Source: Gymnothorax reevesii
Taxonomy: Eukaryota; Chordata; Actinopteri; Anguilliformes; Muraenidae
NCBI GenBank assembly: GCA_029721435.1
Contig: CM056587.1
Span: 16,960,667-17,024,666, forward strand
Direction: 5' to 3'
Length of the DNA stretch: 64,000 bases
Shown in pieces: positions 9,916 through 21,839 of the stretch. Every line of letters begins with the position of its first letter. The first letter of the stretch is position 1. The position numbers and the translations under genes were made by a program. Below the pieces are notes generated by a model that ran no database searches, was not told where the DNA came from, and saw only the letters and a program-made list of their open reading frames with translations.

Positions 9916-11524
9916 ATTACTCTGAATATGGAGCTATCTTCTCCTTTAAATCAATGGATTAAAATTTCCTTCCCCTTATAATTGCCTGATCTTGAAAAGA
10001 CCTCACCCCTTTAATTTATTTGCTTCCGGTAATATCCTCTGCTGTAATTCACAGAAGGGCACAGATGAATTCTAAACAGCTAGGACCCTTCCTTGATAAT
10101 GGACATGAACTGGAAATAGTTTGGCTAGTAGCCATGACAAGGGGTACCTAAATTGTCTATTTCATGAAGGAAAGAAGGGAATTAGCTCCTTCATTGCTTC
10201 CTTCCAGCGAGGCCACACAGGATCAACTTGAAAGGAATCATAGATTATGGACCACAGTCCTGTGCAGCAGTAGTGACTGGACGCGTTATTCATCAGTTTC
10301 CCTCTTGGATCGCTCTTGGCTTTCTCAATCTTTGTCGAGCTCATGAAGTTTTGAAGGAAAGGAAATACGATTATTCACAAGTAGGGCCTACTCCAATTCA
10401 GTGACTATTTCACCTCCCCTCCCTGCCTCCATGGCCCTGAAACCAATCATGTCTCCTCCATCCGACTGTTCCAGAACTGTAGCAAATGAGGATGCAAATC
10501 CAAAATTTCTTCAAAATGTCTCCTCCATAGGATCCAATGTAAATCTACATTGGTTTTATTGTTTATGGAATCATTGTTTTATTTAAAAATGACACCAATA
10601 AAGCCGAACAGAGGATCCATGCATGCACCCTTACAGGAAGTACAGTATTAGCATAACATCATCATCTCCACTCCTTGATAACTTTAAATCTCAGACCACT
10701 GAAGCCCATGAATCAATTTTAAACTTTGGAATACTAATGCCTTGGCTAAGAGGATAGCATTTCAGTGCACAAATGTGATCTCAAGTCTATTTAATAATAC
10801 AGCAGTACCTTTGTTTGTTCCTCTTTAGTTAGCCTACATGTCAATGCAATAGGACTACTCTAAAGATCGTTGTTTGTGTAGACCTAATTTCAATCTGCAT
10901 TCTGGGCTTTGTAATGACGTGGGAGATCTGACGCAGAGGTAGCTGTTATAGGACCACTTCATTTGGGAACATGGAATATGGATGACAGTGGAGGAAACAT
11001 CACCTCCATTGCTCATTTCCCTTGTGTCCTCCTGCTCTTCTCCGCCACTCCTTCCCTCCCATCTTTCACCTCCATACTTTCTGGTATAAAGGGAGGGGAG
11101 GTTGGGAGGAGAGGCAATGAAGATAGGTAGAGATACAATTTGAACGCTGCCCATATTTCGGTGGCCATATTTCCTGAAACTAAAACCGGGAAACTTTGCG
11201 CGTGACCGTAGTGTGCGTTCATGTGAGGTCATAGACGCAGATATTAGGCTCAATTTCAGCATGTAGGACTACTGCTCACAACATAGCCTAATTGGGAAAA
11301 ATCATGTATGTTTTTGGTAGGCCTATTTACACATTTTTGAGAAAATATGAAAAGAAATTGAATGAGTTTCATGTGGGACTATCTTTATTTTTATGAATCA
11401 GCCTGAAGCTGAAGTAAGTTATGGAAAATACACCAACTGAAAGTTTTTTTTTTTTTTTGTTTGATTGTTTTTTTGACAAAGCATTGTAAAACATTATATC
11501 TCTTTGATCTCTAGTAGTAGGCAA
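9916..11524. other. Non-coding stretch, nothing recognised
   Basis: No recognisable exon, transposon end or tandem repeat. Short frames at 10162-10346 are open on both strands and look accidental. Confidence 0.45.
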
Positions 11525-11558
11525 TGTGTGTGTGTGTGTGTGCGTGTGCGTGTGTGTG
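11525..11558. repeat. (GT)n microsatellite
   Basis: Imperfect GT run with GC interruptions. Confidence 0.95.
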
Positions 11559-11658
11559 AGATGTCAACCCCATAGAGCTCCAAAAGCATGACCTCAACAC
11601 AGAGACAAACGCTTTTCAAATTAGCCGACATATATTGTGCTGAGGAGTGATTTTGCTC

Positions 11659-11961
11659 CTAAATCGGTTTGTCGGCTGACAGCCTGCAGTGGAATTGCAG
11701 ACAGGTGTCATCAAAATTGGCCCGTGTAACAATCAACGCCTTTGAGGTGGGAACGGTCATGCGGTTCCTCTCGTCAGTCCAAGTATTGTTCATTATGGAA
11801 AAGATCTGCTCAACGGGAGCATTTGTGCCTCGCAGACACATGGCAAACTGACAAATTAGACATATACTTTTGTACAGAATCTCCCTGCTTCTGAAATGCA
11901 CGAACATCTCCGCCCAGCGCTCGTCTGCTGGTTTTCCATCAGCATTCCACTGTGCCACCAT
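11659..11961 (-). pseudogene. hAT transposase C-terminal fragment
   Basis: A 100-codon open frame on the minus strand contains QFAMCLRGTNAPVEQIFSIM, followed by NNTWTDERNRMTVPTSKALI. This is the signature of the C-terminal dimerisation domain of hAT-superfamily transposases, where the usual form is CLPGTNAPVERVFSLMN. The N-terminal zinc finger and the rest of the catalytic region are absent or unreadable upstream (higher coordinates). About 0.9 kb away, a GGACGTCTGGTCACTTTA end near 12878 resembles a hAT terminus, so the two may be remnants of one element. A domesticated exon is not excluded but nothing supports it. Confidence 0.78.
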
Positions 11962-12514
11962 CCCTTTTGCATGTGCCCTTATGGGTGAGGCTTTGTCAAA
12001 CAGCTGGGTCTCTCTGGCGGACGGCGAGCAAAATGATTACAAATTACCGGAGACATGATCGCATGACATATGATTAAAATGTTTGGTTTGATGTTAATAA
12101 TTTACTTGTGCCTGTTTGTCTAAACAGGCTAGGCTCTTTAAGCTGGAAAATTGAGCAGGATGGTGAGCCAAAGAAAGAGGGCTGTGTACTGTGCCAATTA
12201 AAGATTTTTATTTTTTTTTCCTATTTGATGCCCAGTGAGTGTGACTTATCAATAACATCTTTGTTTAAAACTTCACGCGCATGAGGTTTAATGAGGCATG
12301 AATGCCACTCTAAAGGTTAGATGGTGTACAACACTGTTGATTTAAAGGCCTTATTATGTGTTTAGTATTACTTTGTCTGTAATTTGTACAATCTAACATT
12401 GCTGGCGTAGCCTACGTGCGTAGCCTAGCCTATGCTACGTTAACACACACGAGCGCGCGCATTGTTGAAATCATATGCTGGATGCTTTATTCTTTCTATG
12501 TGTTTTTTAGTTAA

Positions 12515-12717
12515 CCCTTTTACACCAAACGTGTCGTTGCCGACACAGATTTGCACGTAATTGAAAGTACCATAATTACTTTAAATTTTGCGCAATCGAA
12601 AAAAATTCCAACTGTTCCTGAAAGCTGAGATTCTGTGCTTCAGCCCAAATATAGGTTACTGTGGTAAACAAGGCAGCATGATTTTCTGCTGGGATTATTG
12701 CATTAGGCCTTAAAGGG
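12515..12717. mobile_element. piggyBac-type MITE, 203 bp
   Basis: TTAA at 12511-12514 and 12718-12721 flank a segment that begins CCCTTTTA and ends TTAAAGGG. TTAA duplication with CCC...GGG ends is the piggyBac signature. It has no coding capacity. Confidence 0.6.
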
Positions 12718-12779
12718 TTAATGATCTGGCCATAATAAGACCAAGTTGGCTATGTTATTGCTGACAACAGAGGACATTT

Positions 12780-12900
12780 CATAGTGGTCTGTGGAAACTG
12801 GGACATTTAATCGTCCCAACAGGCTTTTGTCGGGACTCGGGACACGCAGCTCAAAATTGGGACTGTCCCGGCAAAACCAGGACGTCTGGTCACTTTACCC
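12780..12900. mobile_element. Possible hAT terminus remnant
   Basis: GGGACTGTCCCGGCAAAACC followed by GGACGTCTGGTCACTTTA resembles a common vertebrate hAT end (GTGACCAGACGTCC in the other direction). The partner end was not found. Confidence 0.35.
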
Positions 12901-15360
12901 ATATCTCAAGGTTATTTCAAAACCTTCTCCCCAAAACTTTCCCTTGACCCGTGTGATGTTTCCTACTGAGGTCAAGAAGAAGTGGAGAGGAAAGGTAAAA
13001 GACCACCTGTTAAAGAGAATTTTGATACCTCCAGGTGTAGAATTTTTCATTTCCTATCAAACATTCTGTAATTCACATCACTATAAATCCAGTGGGGTGA
13101 CATCTGTAGAGTGAAATGCCTGTATCAACCTCACCTTTCAATGCATAATTACTTTAAACCTGTTGCAGTTTGCTAAAATAGCAACCAAACATTGATTTAC
13201 TCAGTTGATAAGACTACTTGGTGCTACTTTAGCCATCAAATTATAACTATTACCACAGTCAACAGTACCACAATATTACTATAGTCCACAGTACTATACT
13301 GCTTCAGTTTGAATAACTATAGATTCACTGTAGAAATACTACACTATGGTGGAGAAAATACCATCCATTTACCATAGGGTAACTATAGCTTTGGGACTAT
13401 AGGCCTAGTGATTTTTCAGGAGGGATGATAGTCATGCTGCTAAAAAAAAATAAATTCTAAAACGAGAGATGAAAGCTGGAAAAAGTCTTCGATTGTTTTT
13501 CTTTAGTCGGATTACTACCATCCTTACAATTTCACTTCTATTATGTAAATGTCAATAAGCAATGACTTTGGCATGATCATTTCTTCATCATTGCAGGCTT
13601 GACATTGGTTTAGTTTGTTTAGTAAATAAATTGTTTGATTGTCAGTCAGGCAAACAAATACAGGAGTAATCAAGTGTGATAAGAGGGGTAACTGTGAGCT
13701 TTTTATCCTCTGACACAGACTGTATATGTTTCGGCGGCACGCCTCAGTATAAATCCGTGTTTCGCTCTCATTACACGTTCGTTGTTCATGTCATTTTGCA
13801 GCAGTCAGCTTTGGAGTGCAAGTCCAAACTAATGGTTATGGGAACTGCAGCCTTGCCATCATTTACGGAAACTTATTAAATGAGTTCATTTCTACAATGT
13901 GCTCCGCTTCTGCTGTTTACATTGTGTAGCAGAGGAAAATGTTTTATTTCTAACTGGCTATTGTAACAGATGCACTGTCAACAATGTCCTCTAGCCAATT
14001 TTACAATAATCTTTGGTATGCATTTACCAACTGACATTTTTTACAATTTTGACTGTGTTCCAGCATGTTCTCTATCGTAAGCCATTTCTACCTACACTCA
14101 TTTGCCTCGTAAAATGGCATCTTTTTCTGTGTATTTGGGATTGTGATTCCTTTTGATTTTGCACCAAATTACATTTAATGTGATATCTCTCCGATGGTCA
14201 GCTTGTGAGCGTGTGTGTCCATTGAACAGTATATTGTGGCTAACAGCGCTTGCCTCTGTCATTGGGAAAGCATAGCATAGCTGGCATTAGCATAATTAAT
14301 CTGCCCTCTCTTCCGTGGCTGGTATAAATAGACCTCCCGCTTGGAAACGTCCATCATTCGATGAGCGAAATGTGCACTCCAGAGTGCTGCGCGGATCAGT
14401 CCTGCCACAGCCCTGCACGGATGCAGACCAGCAAGACGAGCACTGCCTTTATCGCGATTGCGCCATACACCGTTCACGCAGTGCTGTGAAATGTGTGGGG
14501 CTTCTACCGATGGAGTTCCGATTTTCCCAGTGGAAATTCCTATCCGTTTTCCCGTTCAGTTGGCATTTCTGATGGAAAAAAAGCAGTGCATCTGTTTGTT
14601 TTCTAGAAACAATTCCCTACTGACGACCGCAGCCATGGAAGCAACATTCAATTAAAGCAGGTAATTTGGAATAAAGATAAACAATATGGGAGCGCATGCT
14701 GCTTACCCCCAGAAGGCGGACTGTTCTCGCAGCGACTGTAGAGAGGAAGGAAGAAGGGTATCTCAGTGGGACTTGAAGAATGATGTGACCTAAATGTGTG
14801 CCGACATCTGTGTGTAAAACTCACTCAGTCCCTTGCTGAACAGGACCCTAAGAGTGTTTTAAAGCTTTGATCGAGTTTCCAGCACAACATCCGCCATCTG
14901 AAATTGAAACACATAGGCGCACCTGACTTATATCCAAAGTAATATTCCCTGAATAATTGCACTTAATTGAGCTCTTTATTTGTACACATGCTGTGATAAT
15001 ACATCATCTGATGTGGATTCAATTGCACAAAAACTGGGGATGTAGTCCAGTGTTTTTAGCCCCTCAGCAACTCTTGCCCGTGATTATTGTCGTCCCCTCC
15101 AACATCTTTCTGTCTGTCCATTTGTCTTTCCACTGATTGTTACCGTTCTTGCTGGTGAACTGTTGTAGGTACAGACCTCAAATTTAAACTGGTTATGCAT
15201 ATTAGGTGTCTACATAGGCCTTTTTGATGTGAAGGCTATTGCTCTGATTTTGATCTAGTTTTTTTTTCCTAGGTCAATGGTTAGACCTTCCCACCAGTAA
15301 GGCATGCTGGGGGGATATATGACAGCAAGCACAATCTAGCATAGGTTGACCAAACCCTTT
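12901..15360. other. Non-coding stretch, nothing firmly recognised
   Basis: Contains an ACTATAG/CAGTA-rich cryptic repeat at 13200-13400 and a TATA-like GGTATAAATAG at 14329. No exon could be supported. Confidence 0.45.
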
Positions 15361-15365
15361 CAGGT

Positions 15366-15985
15366 TCTTGCCATTGTGCCGCAGTAGTTAAAAAGGCTAA
15401 CAGGATGCTGGGATATATAGCCAAAAGTATCGAGTATAAATCCAAGGAGGTAATACTTCTCTTGTACAACACATTCATCAGAGCACATCTGGAGTATTGT
15501 ATACAGTTCTGGGGACCATACTTTAAGAAAGATTCTCTAGAGGCTCTAGAAAAAGTTCAAAGAAGAGCCACTAAGCTAATTCCAGGTATTAAAGATGGAA
15601 GCTGTGAGAAGAGGCTGAAGATCCTTAATCTCTTTAGTCTTAGGAAAAGGAGACTTAGGGGTGATCTGATTGAGGTCTTTAAATATGTTAAGGGGATTAA
15701 CAAAGTGAATTATGTAGGATTCCTTTGGCCAAGTTTTGTTAGTAGAACTCGGGGTCACGAATGGAAGTTGACCAAGGGTAAATTTAGCACTGACATTTTT
15801 TCACCCAGAGAGTAATTTCAGTGTGGAATAGCTTGCCTGACCATATTGTTGAGGCAGAAACCTTGGAAATTTTAAAGAACGGGCTTGATTTAGCACTAGC
15901 TGCCCTTCAGTGATTGAGTAGTTTCATTATATTAATAAGAAACTGGTGAGTCTAGTTGGGCTGAACGTTATGTTATGTTAGTTAA
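15366..15985 (+). mobile_element. CR1-like LINE, 5'-truncated 3' end
   Basis: The open frame reads VVKKANRMLGYIAK, RAHLEYCIQFWGPYFKKD, LEKVQRRATKLIPG, LFSLRKRRLRGDLIEVFK, then WNSLPDHIVEAETLEIFKN. This is the C-terminal part of the reverse transcriptase of CR1/L2-group LINEs. A frame break lies near 15812. The following GGGCTGAACG and TTATGTTATGTTAG (15962-15985) resemble the short-repeat 3' tail of such elements. Everything upstream of the RT thumb is missing. Confidence 0.85.
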
Positions 15986-15989
15986 CCCC

Positions 15990-16625
15990 TACCTGCCTCA
16001 ATGACATCGCAATCACCCGGATCAGTTTGATTCAAGATTTATTGCCATGTCGATGTTGTCGGTTGGAATTTGTTTCAGTGGGCCTTACACACTGACTGAC
16101 AAACACTCATTGTAGGTTTATGCCACACCTCTGTCCCTCTGACATCACAATTACCCACTTCAATTTATATCGTTCATACCCTACACTCCTTTCTACCTGT
16201 GTTACGTTACAATGACTCATGCATATTGATAATTTTTAAATCCAGCTCCCCTGCCTACCTCTGTGACATCATAATCACCCACATCAGTTTGTAAATTTCA
16301 CAGTGAACACCCCCTACCTACTTCTACAACATCACAATCATCTGCATCAGTTTACAACATTTATACCCCACTCTCCTTTATACATGTGTTACATAACAAT
16401 CAACCACTTATATTTATAACTTTTGTATCCTGCTCCTCTACCCACCTCTGTGACATCACAATCACCAACATCTGGTGATTTTTTTTACACTGCTCCCCAC
16501 AGCCTCTCTCCATAACATTACAATCACTAACATCTGTTCATAATGCTCCATCCCCACAGCCCTATGTGACATCAGAGTCTCCCACGTCAGCTTGTGACGG
16601 ATTAAGATGTCGCAAAACCCTCATG
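15990..16625. repeat. Degenerate tandem repeat with CTCTGTGACATCACAATCACC units
   Basis: Motifs like GACATCACAATCACCCACAT, CAGTTTRTAA and ATACCCYRCTCC recur roughly every 55-60 bp or in double steps between 16000 and 16620. Copies are strongly diverged. A Tc1-like element begins directly beyond its right end. Confidence 0.7.
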
Positions 16626-16649
16626 GTCAATTTATGATCCAAATATATA

Positions 16650-18261
16650 CAGCGCCCTCAATAATTATTGGCACCCCAGGTTACGATGAGTTAAAAGCCT
16701 TAAAATAAATTACATTTTTATTGCAGAAGCGTACCCTCACACTGAAAATTGTAGAAAAATGTAACCTTCAACTCAAATGAATTTTAAGGGGGGAAAAAAA
16801 TCCCTGACTGAGAAATAATTATTTTTCATAAAATCACCTGTTCCACAAATATTGACACCCCTAACAATTCCCAGGAAATAAATGTAATTGAAGTATTTCT
16901 GTCATTTCTACAGTAGTTTACAAAGTTGATCAGAGTATCTAGGAACATTTATTTAGTAAATCATCACTTCCCGTTTCCCTGGGGTATAAATATGACGTGA
17001 CACACATGCTATTTCTCTTATCCACTCTTCAACATGGGAAAGACAAAGGAACACACCATTCAAGTGAGGCAGATGTGTGTCGACCTTCACAAGTCAGGCA
17101 ATGGCTACAAGTAAATAGCCACTCACCTGCACCTGCCCATATCTACTGTCAAAGGAATTATTAAGAAATTTAAAACAACTGGAATAGTGGTAAACAAGCC
17201 TGGATGAGGACGCAAGGTTATTTTGCTACCACGCACAGCGAGGAGGATGGTAAGAGAAATAAGAAGTTCTCCAAAGCTCACTGTTAAAGAATTGTAACAA
17301 ATGGTAGCATCTTAGGGTCACAAGGTCTCAAAAACAACCAATAGGGGTTATCTACATGCCAATAAGCTGTTTGGGAGGCATGCACAGAAAAAACCTTTTC
17401 TCACTCACAATCATAAACGCAAACGTCTGCTGTTCGCTAAGCGGTGTTGAAACTTCAACTGGGACCGTGTGCTTTGGTCAGATGACACCAAGATAGAGCG
17501 TTTTGGCAACAAACACTCTAAGTGGGTCTGGCGGAACACAAAAGATGAGTATGCAGAAAAGCACTTCATGCCCACTGTGAAGTCTGGGGGAGGATTGGTG
17601 ATGCTTGGGCCTGTTTCTCTTCCAGAGGCCCTGGGAACCTTGTTAGGGTGCACGGCATCATGAACGCTTTGAAATACCAGGACATTTTAAATCAAAATCT
17701 GGTGGCCTCTGCCCGAAAGCTGAAGATGGGTCGTCACTGGGTCTTTCAGCAAGATAATGACCCTAAACATGTGGCCAAATCTACACAGAAATGGTTCACC
17801 AGACACAGAATCAAGCTCCTCCCATGGCCATCTCAGTCCCCAGACCTCAACCTCATTGAAAACCTGTGAGGTGAGCTGAAGAGGAGAGTGCAGAGGAGAG
17901 GACCCAGGTCGCTGGATGATTTAGAGAGATTGTGCAAAGAGGAATGGTTGAAGATCCCTCTTTCTGTATTCTTCCTTCTTGTGAAACATTATAGGAGAAG
18001 ATTAGGTGCTGTTTTGTTGGCAAAAGGGGGTTGTACTAAGTATTAACATCAGGGGTGCTAATAATTGTGGCACACATGATTTGATGTAAAAGACTTATTT
18101 CTTTATGCAGGAATTTTCCCTCTGAATAAATGCACTTGAATTAAAGGTTGGATTTTCCTCTTTTTTTCATTGTGGTCCTGTATTATTTAGAAAAAGCTGA
18201 ATTTATTAGAAGCTAAAGAACACTTCTTAATCAGGGGTGCCAATAATTATGGAGTGCGCTG
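16650..18261 (+). mobile_element. Tc1-like transposon of Sleeping-Beauty type
   Basis: 1612 bp. Left end CAGCGCCCTCAATAATTATT follows TA at 16648-16649; right end AATAATTATGGAGTGCGCTG precedes TA at 18262-18263. The GGCACCCC / GGGGTGCC subterminal sequence is also inverted. It carries a decayed transposase on the same strand. Confidence 0.92.
17034..18046 (+). pseudogene. Tc1-like transposase, Sleeping-Beauty type, decayed
   Basis: Starts MGKTKEHTIQVRQMCVDLHK and ends GGCTKY before TAA at 18044. Its order matches fish Tc1 transposases: paired-like DNA-binding part (DLHKSGNGYK, ISTVKGIIKKFKTTG), catalytic Asp in VLWSDDTKIERFG, Gly-rich VKSGGGLVMLG, second Asp in VFQQDNDPKHVAK and Glu in SQSPDLNLIENL. 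Thirty-four residues separate the second Asp and the Glu. Inactivating changes include stops in the N-terminal part (after GNGYK and KPG), at KEL, a frame change near 17660, and a TGA where the Trp after ENL is expected (17866-17868). Confidence 0.92.
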
Positions 18262-18263
18262 TA

Positions 18264-19300
18264 CACTGCATTTCACCCCTATCACATCATAAGAATGCAC
18301 AGAATGTAAAATCCCCTGCCTTACCTGTATGTACTTTTTTTCATATACTGAAGTACAGTTTTACAATGTGCAAATAATATTACATACAGCACATTAATTA
18401 ATTTCTGGTCCTGTTGTATTTACCACAATTTAACAGTAACTAATTGCAAGCTATTGCTTGTTGAACCACATATGTAAACATGAGCTGGTAATGAGCACTT
18501 ATACCCAGGCAAAAGCTATCATTACTTAATCACAGTTCTAATACAGTGCTACCTGCTTTTTATACAAAATTAGTTGCCACTGAGACTTTATAATGATCTT
18601 TCGGAAGCACTATAATTGAATCTGAATCATTAATGTAAAAGACGGGCTTGATGATGTTTAATGGAAAGCTCTGTGATGAATGTTCGCGTGGGGACAGGAT
18701 GTGATGCGGCCATTTTGGGCACTTCTGGCCTCCCGCGGCGTGGATGGCGGGTTTGGCTTCTGAGAACACAGCTCACAGCCGACAGCATTGCATATTATTC
18801 ATAAATTACATTAAGATTATTCTGTCAGGCTGAATATTACTCAAACTCGATTCAGTGACAACACAGGCTTTCCTTCACCTGCTCGCTCGCGGTACCCAGG
18901 GCTGTCCCTAGTGGGTCGAATGTCTACGTCACAATTCTGAGGGCTCACAGATTTACAAAGTGGCTAGGGGCTTATAAATATTCTTTCAGCAGCTCAAGAT
19001 TTCTCATCTGCACCCCTGGTGGTACCTTTTTGCTCAGTGGAGATGAAGTTAACTGAGGCATAAATTGAGCACTGCCTGAAATTATTTATTTTTGAAAGAA
19101 CTCAGTGTAGTTTGCTGGGAGGCCAAATGGTAAAGGAGTTCGCCTCCATTTTGGCTCTAATTGTCCTCCTTGCAGCAGATGTCAGACCCGTGGTGAAGGG
19201 CGCTGGGTGAGTGAGCCTCATTCTACTGAGCACATGCAGTGCTGCAGAGCAGGAGGCTTTCACAGTGCTGCAGCAGTGGGCCTGCACTGGAGCTTTCTGC
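18264..19300. other. Non-coding stretch, nothing recognised
   Basis: AT-rich unique-looking DNA. No coding or repeat structure was identified. Confidence 0.45.
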
Positions 19301-19303
19301 AGT

Positions 19304-19480
19304 GCTCTCTCTCTCTCTCTCTCTCTCTCTTGCTCACTATCTCTCTGACACTCTGCCTCTCTCTCTCTCACACTCTGTCTTTCTCACACTCCTGCCATCT
19401 CTCTCACACACACCCTTTCTCTCCCTCTCTCCCTCTTTTTTCTCTCACACACTCACACCCTCTCTCTCAATCTCCCTCTC
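19304..19480. repeat. CT-rich microsatellite tract
   Basis: (CT)n followed by interrupted TCTCTCACAC units. A related short CT run follows at 19671-19701. Confidence 0.95.
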
Positions 19481-19709
19481 TCAAAATGCCAGTTATTCGG
19501 TTTTATAATTGGGTCTGGAAAGATGGCTATTTATATGAAGGAGAAACATTATTGAACAGCGTGTGGGGCAGGATGTTGTGTGGGTTTGGCAGAGGTTGGA
19601 CAGAGCAAAGGTTACCCGAGATTTTAAGTATTTTTTACTCACATTCACACTGTCTCTGAATGTTTCTAGTCTCTCTCTCTCTCTCTCCATCTCTCTCTCT
19701 CGTGGGAGG

Positions 19710-21500
19710 GGGCCAGGGAAGGGGAAGATATAGGTGCTCCCTCAGAGGACAAACACCCCCCTCCCCTCCCCTCCCCTGCAGCTCTCCTCTTAATGGAATC
19801 CCTGTCTGTGGAGGAGGGACAGATACCGACCTTCCCCCTATCTGTGAATAGAGCAGTGCCTTTCGGGAAGTGAAAAAAAACTGCTCGCGTGTGCCCCTGC
19901 TGTGCAGCCACGAGCTGACATTCCCGCGTGTACCCGTCAATCCATTTTACCTCCCTGCTTAAAGCGGCTAGTGTGCGCAGCAGTGCTAACGTAGTGCTGC
20001 CTCAGGGTAGTGAATGGGGATCATTTTGTGCAGTTAGTGGTGAAGGCTTGTTTCACTGCATAGCATGCAGAGGGGCTAGGATAGCATGCAGAAAGCTAGC
20101 TAGCATATGGTGCTAGTATAGGGCTGAGGGGCTTACTTAGCGTGCTTGTGGCTAATATACTGTACGTAGCATAGAAGGGGGCCAGCATAGCTAGGTATAG
20201 GGCTAGCATAGCATCACAGCTGTGGAAGAGGCTAGCACTTGAAGTAGATTTGCCTGCATCCCATCAATAAGAAGTATTGTGATTGCAAAGCCTACAATCT
20301 ATGTAATCTAGAAAGCAATTGCAATTCCTCATCCCAAAACTGCTTCAACCCACTTGCTTGCTCTACAAGTGCATTTCTTCTCTGCCTTTCCACAAATTAC
20401 ATTAAACCTCCCAGCATTTTAAAATTCCAACTTAATACGGTGGAGCTATATCTGAGTTTGCATTGTCCATACTGAGCTAATGGTGTGTGTAAAGTGAGAC
20501 AGGACTGGGAGTGTACAGAGTCCTCCCTGCAGCATACTAGCAGTAGAGGTAGAGGTTAGCAGTAGAGATACTAGATACATTCTAGACTAGGTAAATACTA
20601 GAGTTGGCAGTAGCAGTGGTACTACAAAGCAGTAAGGACGGTGCATGCGCAGCCAACTGAGACGAGTGCACGTAAAATACCGTGTGCTATTTTGCTTGAG
20701 CTATTAAAAAAAAAAAAAACCCTGTACACTTAAACCCCGCCCCCCCCCCCACTCCTGGGCTTTTCTCAGTCCTCTTGTCTGTATCTTTTAATGAATGCAG
20801 CTGAGCCCCCTCCATGTTTTACTTGTTTCTCTTTAGAGGCAATTCAATCAAAAGTTGCCCTGAAGTTTGACTTCTACTTGCAGAGCACGCAATTAACTTG
20901 CCACACTGGCTGTGAATAATTATACATAATTAAGCAAAATAATTTCGCAAAAAGTCAGGACTCAAGACAAATGTGTGCAGGTGTGATTAAAAGTAATGAT
21001 GTGCACAGCGATGATTTTCATTGACAGTTGAACTAGTTTTGTAACCGACCAGCCGACTAGTCTTCAGACAAGAAAACGGTCAAAAAAAAGATAATGCACA
21101 TGTTGTATATTGTACATTTTATATGAAAGACAAGATCAAGACCTAGTACACGGCTGGACCGTTTATGGACTATGTGGGAAATTATGGGCAGTTTGTTGCA
21201 GGGGTAGTTTGGTCTAAAATATTCATTCCTGGATTTTAAATATTCTTGGAATTTGGATCTATGTAGATCAACTGTTAACTCCCCCTGATGACAAAATGGA
21301 AACTGTTTGTACCTAATCATTTTGAAAGAGCAACGGCCAATGAGGAAAGTACACGCAGCCGGCTGACCAATGGTGAAACTTCATCAGTCCTTCACTCACT
21401 CTCTCAGCCATGGACTGTGTTAGTCTGACCAAAAACAACAAATAAATCCCACTCTGAATACATACGAAAGGAATGGGATGTTTTGCGATTGCAGCCAAAT
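19710..21500. other. Non-coding stretch with GCTAGC/AGCAT-rich cryptic repeat
   Basis: Between 20050 and 20240 the words AGCATA, GCTAGC and GGGCTAG recur irregularly. Poly-A and poly-C runs lie at 20706-20752. No gene was found. Confidence 0.5.
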
Positions 21501-21511
21501 CATAGCCTAAC

Positions 21512-21831
21512 TGTCATGATTTAGTCCCGCCGGCAGCAAACCAAAAGCCGGCAGGCACTGGGACCATGAACCCAAAGTGGAATAGGGACCCACACGCACA
21601 GGCTGAGTACAAAAATACAATAAAAACTTCAACGAAAGCTTTAACACCAGAAGAGCAGCGGCAAACAACGACAGGGCTCCAGGCATCAGAATGCAACTGC
21701 AACGCCAAATAGGCAGTGCAGTGTTTAAATACTCTTCCACTGCACCTCCACCTCAACGAGCAACAGGTGTGGCTCGTTGAAGTGGAGGCGCAGGAAACGA
21801 GGGGGAGGGACTGCAGAACAGGACCATCACA
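21512..21831 (-). mobile_element. Solo LTR / short LTR element, copy 2
   Basis: 320 bp, reverse-oriented homologue of 8844-9160 (shared TTGGGTTCATGGTCCCAGTG and CAGTCCCTCCCCCTC on the minus strand). Perfect 5-bp target duplication CTAAC at 21507-21511 and 21832-21836. The ends TGTGATGGTCC...AAATCATGACA, read on the minus strand, are TG...CA. Confidence 0.85.
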
Positions 21832-21839
21832 CTAACGTC

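Noticed and set aside
10162..10346. Mirror-image 60-codon frames on both strands
   Set aside because: They are short, antisense to each other and unrecognisable.
14250..14660. Possible promoter/first exon (GGTATAAATAG and an 85-codon frame)
   Set aside because: The frame matches nothing known and the TATA-like word alone is weak evidence.
19207..19659. 150-codon open frame, + strand
   Set aside because: It is mostly Leu-Ser repeats from a CT microsatellite.
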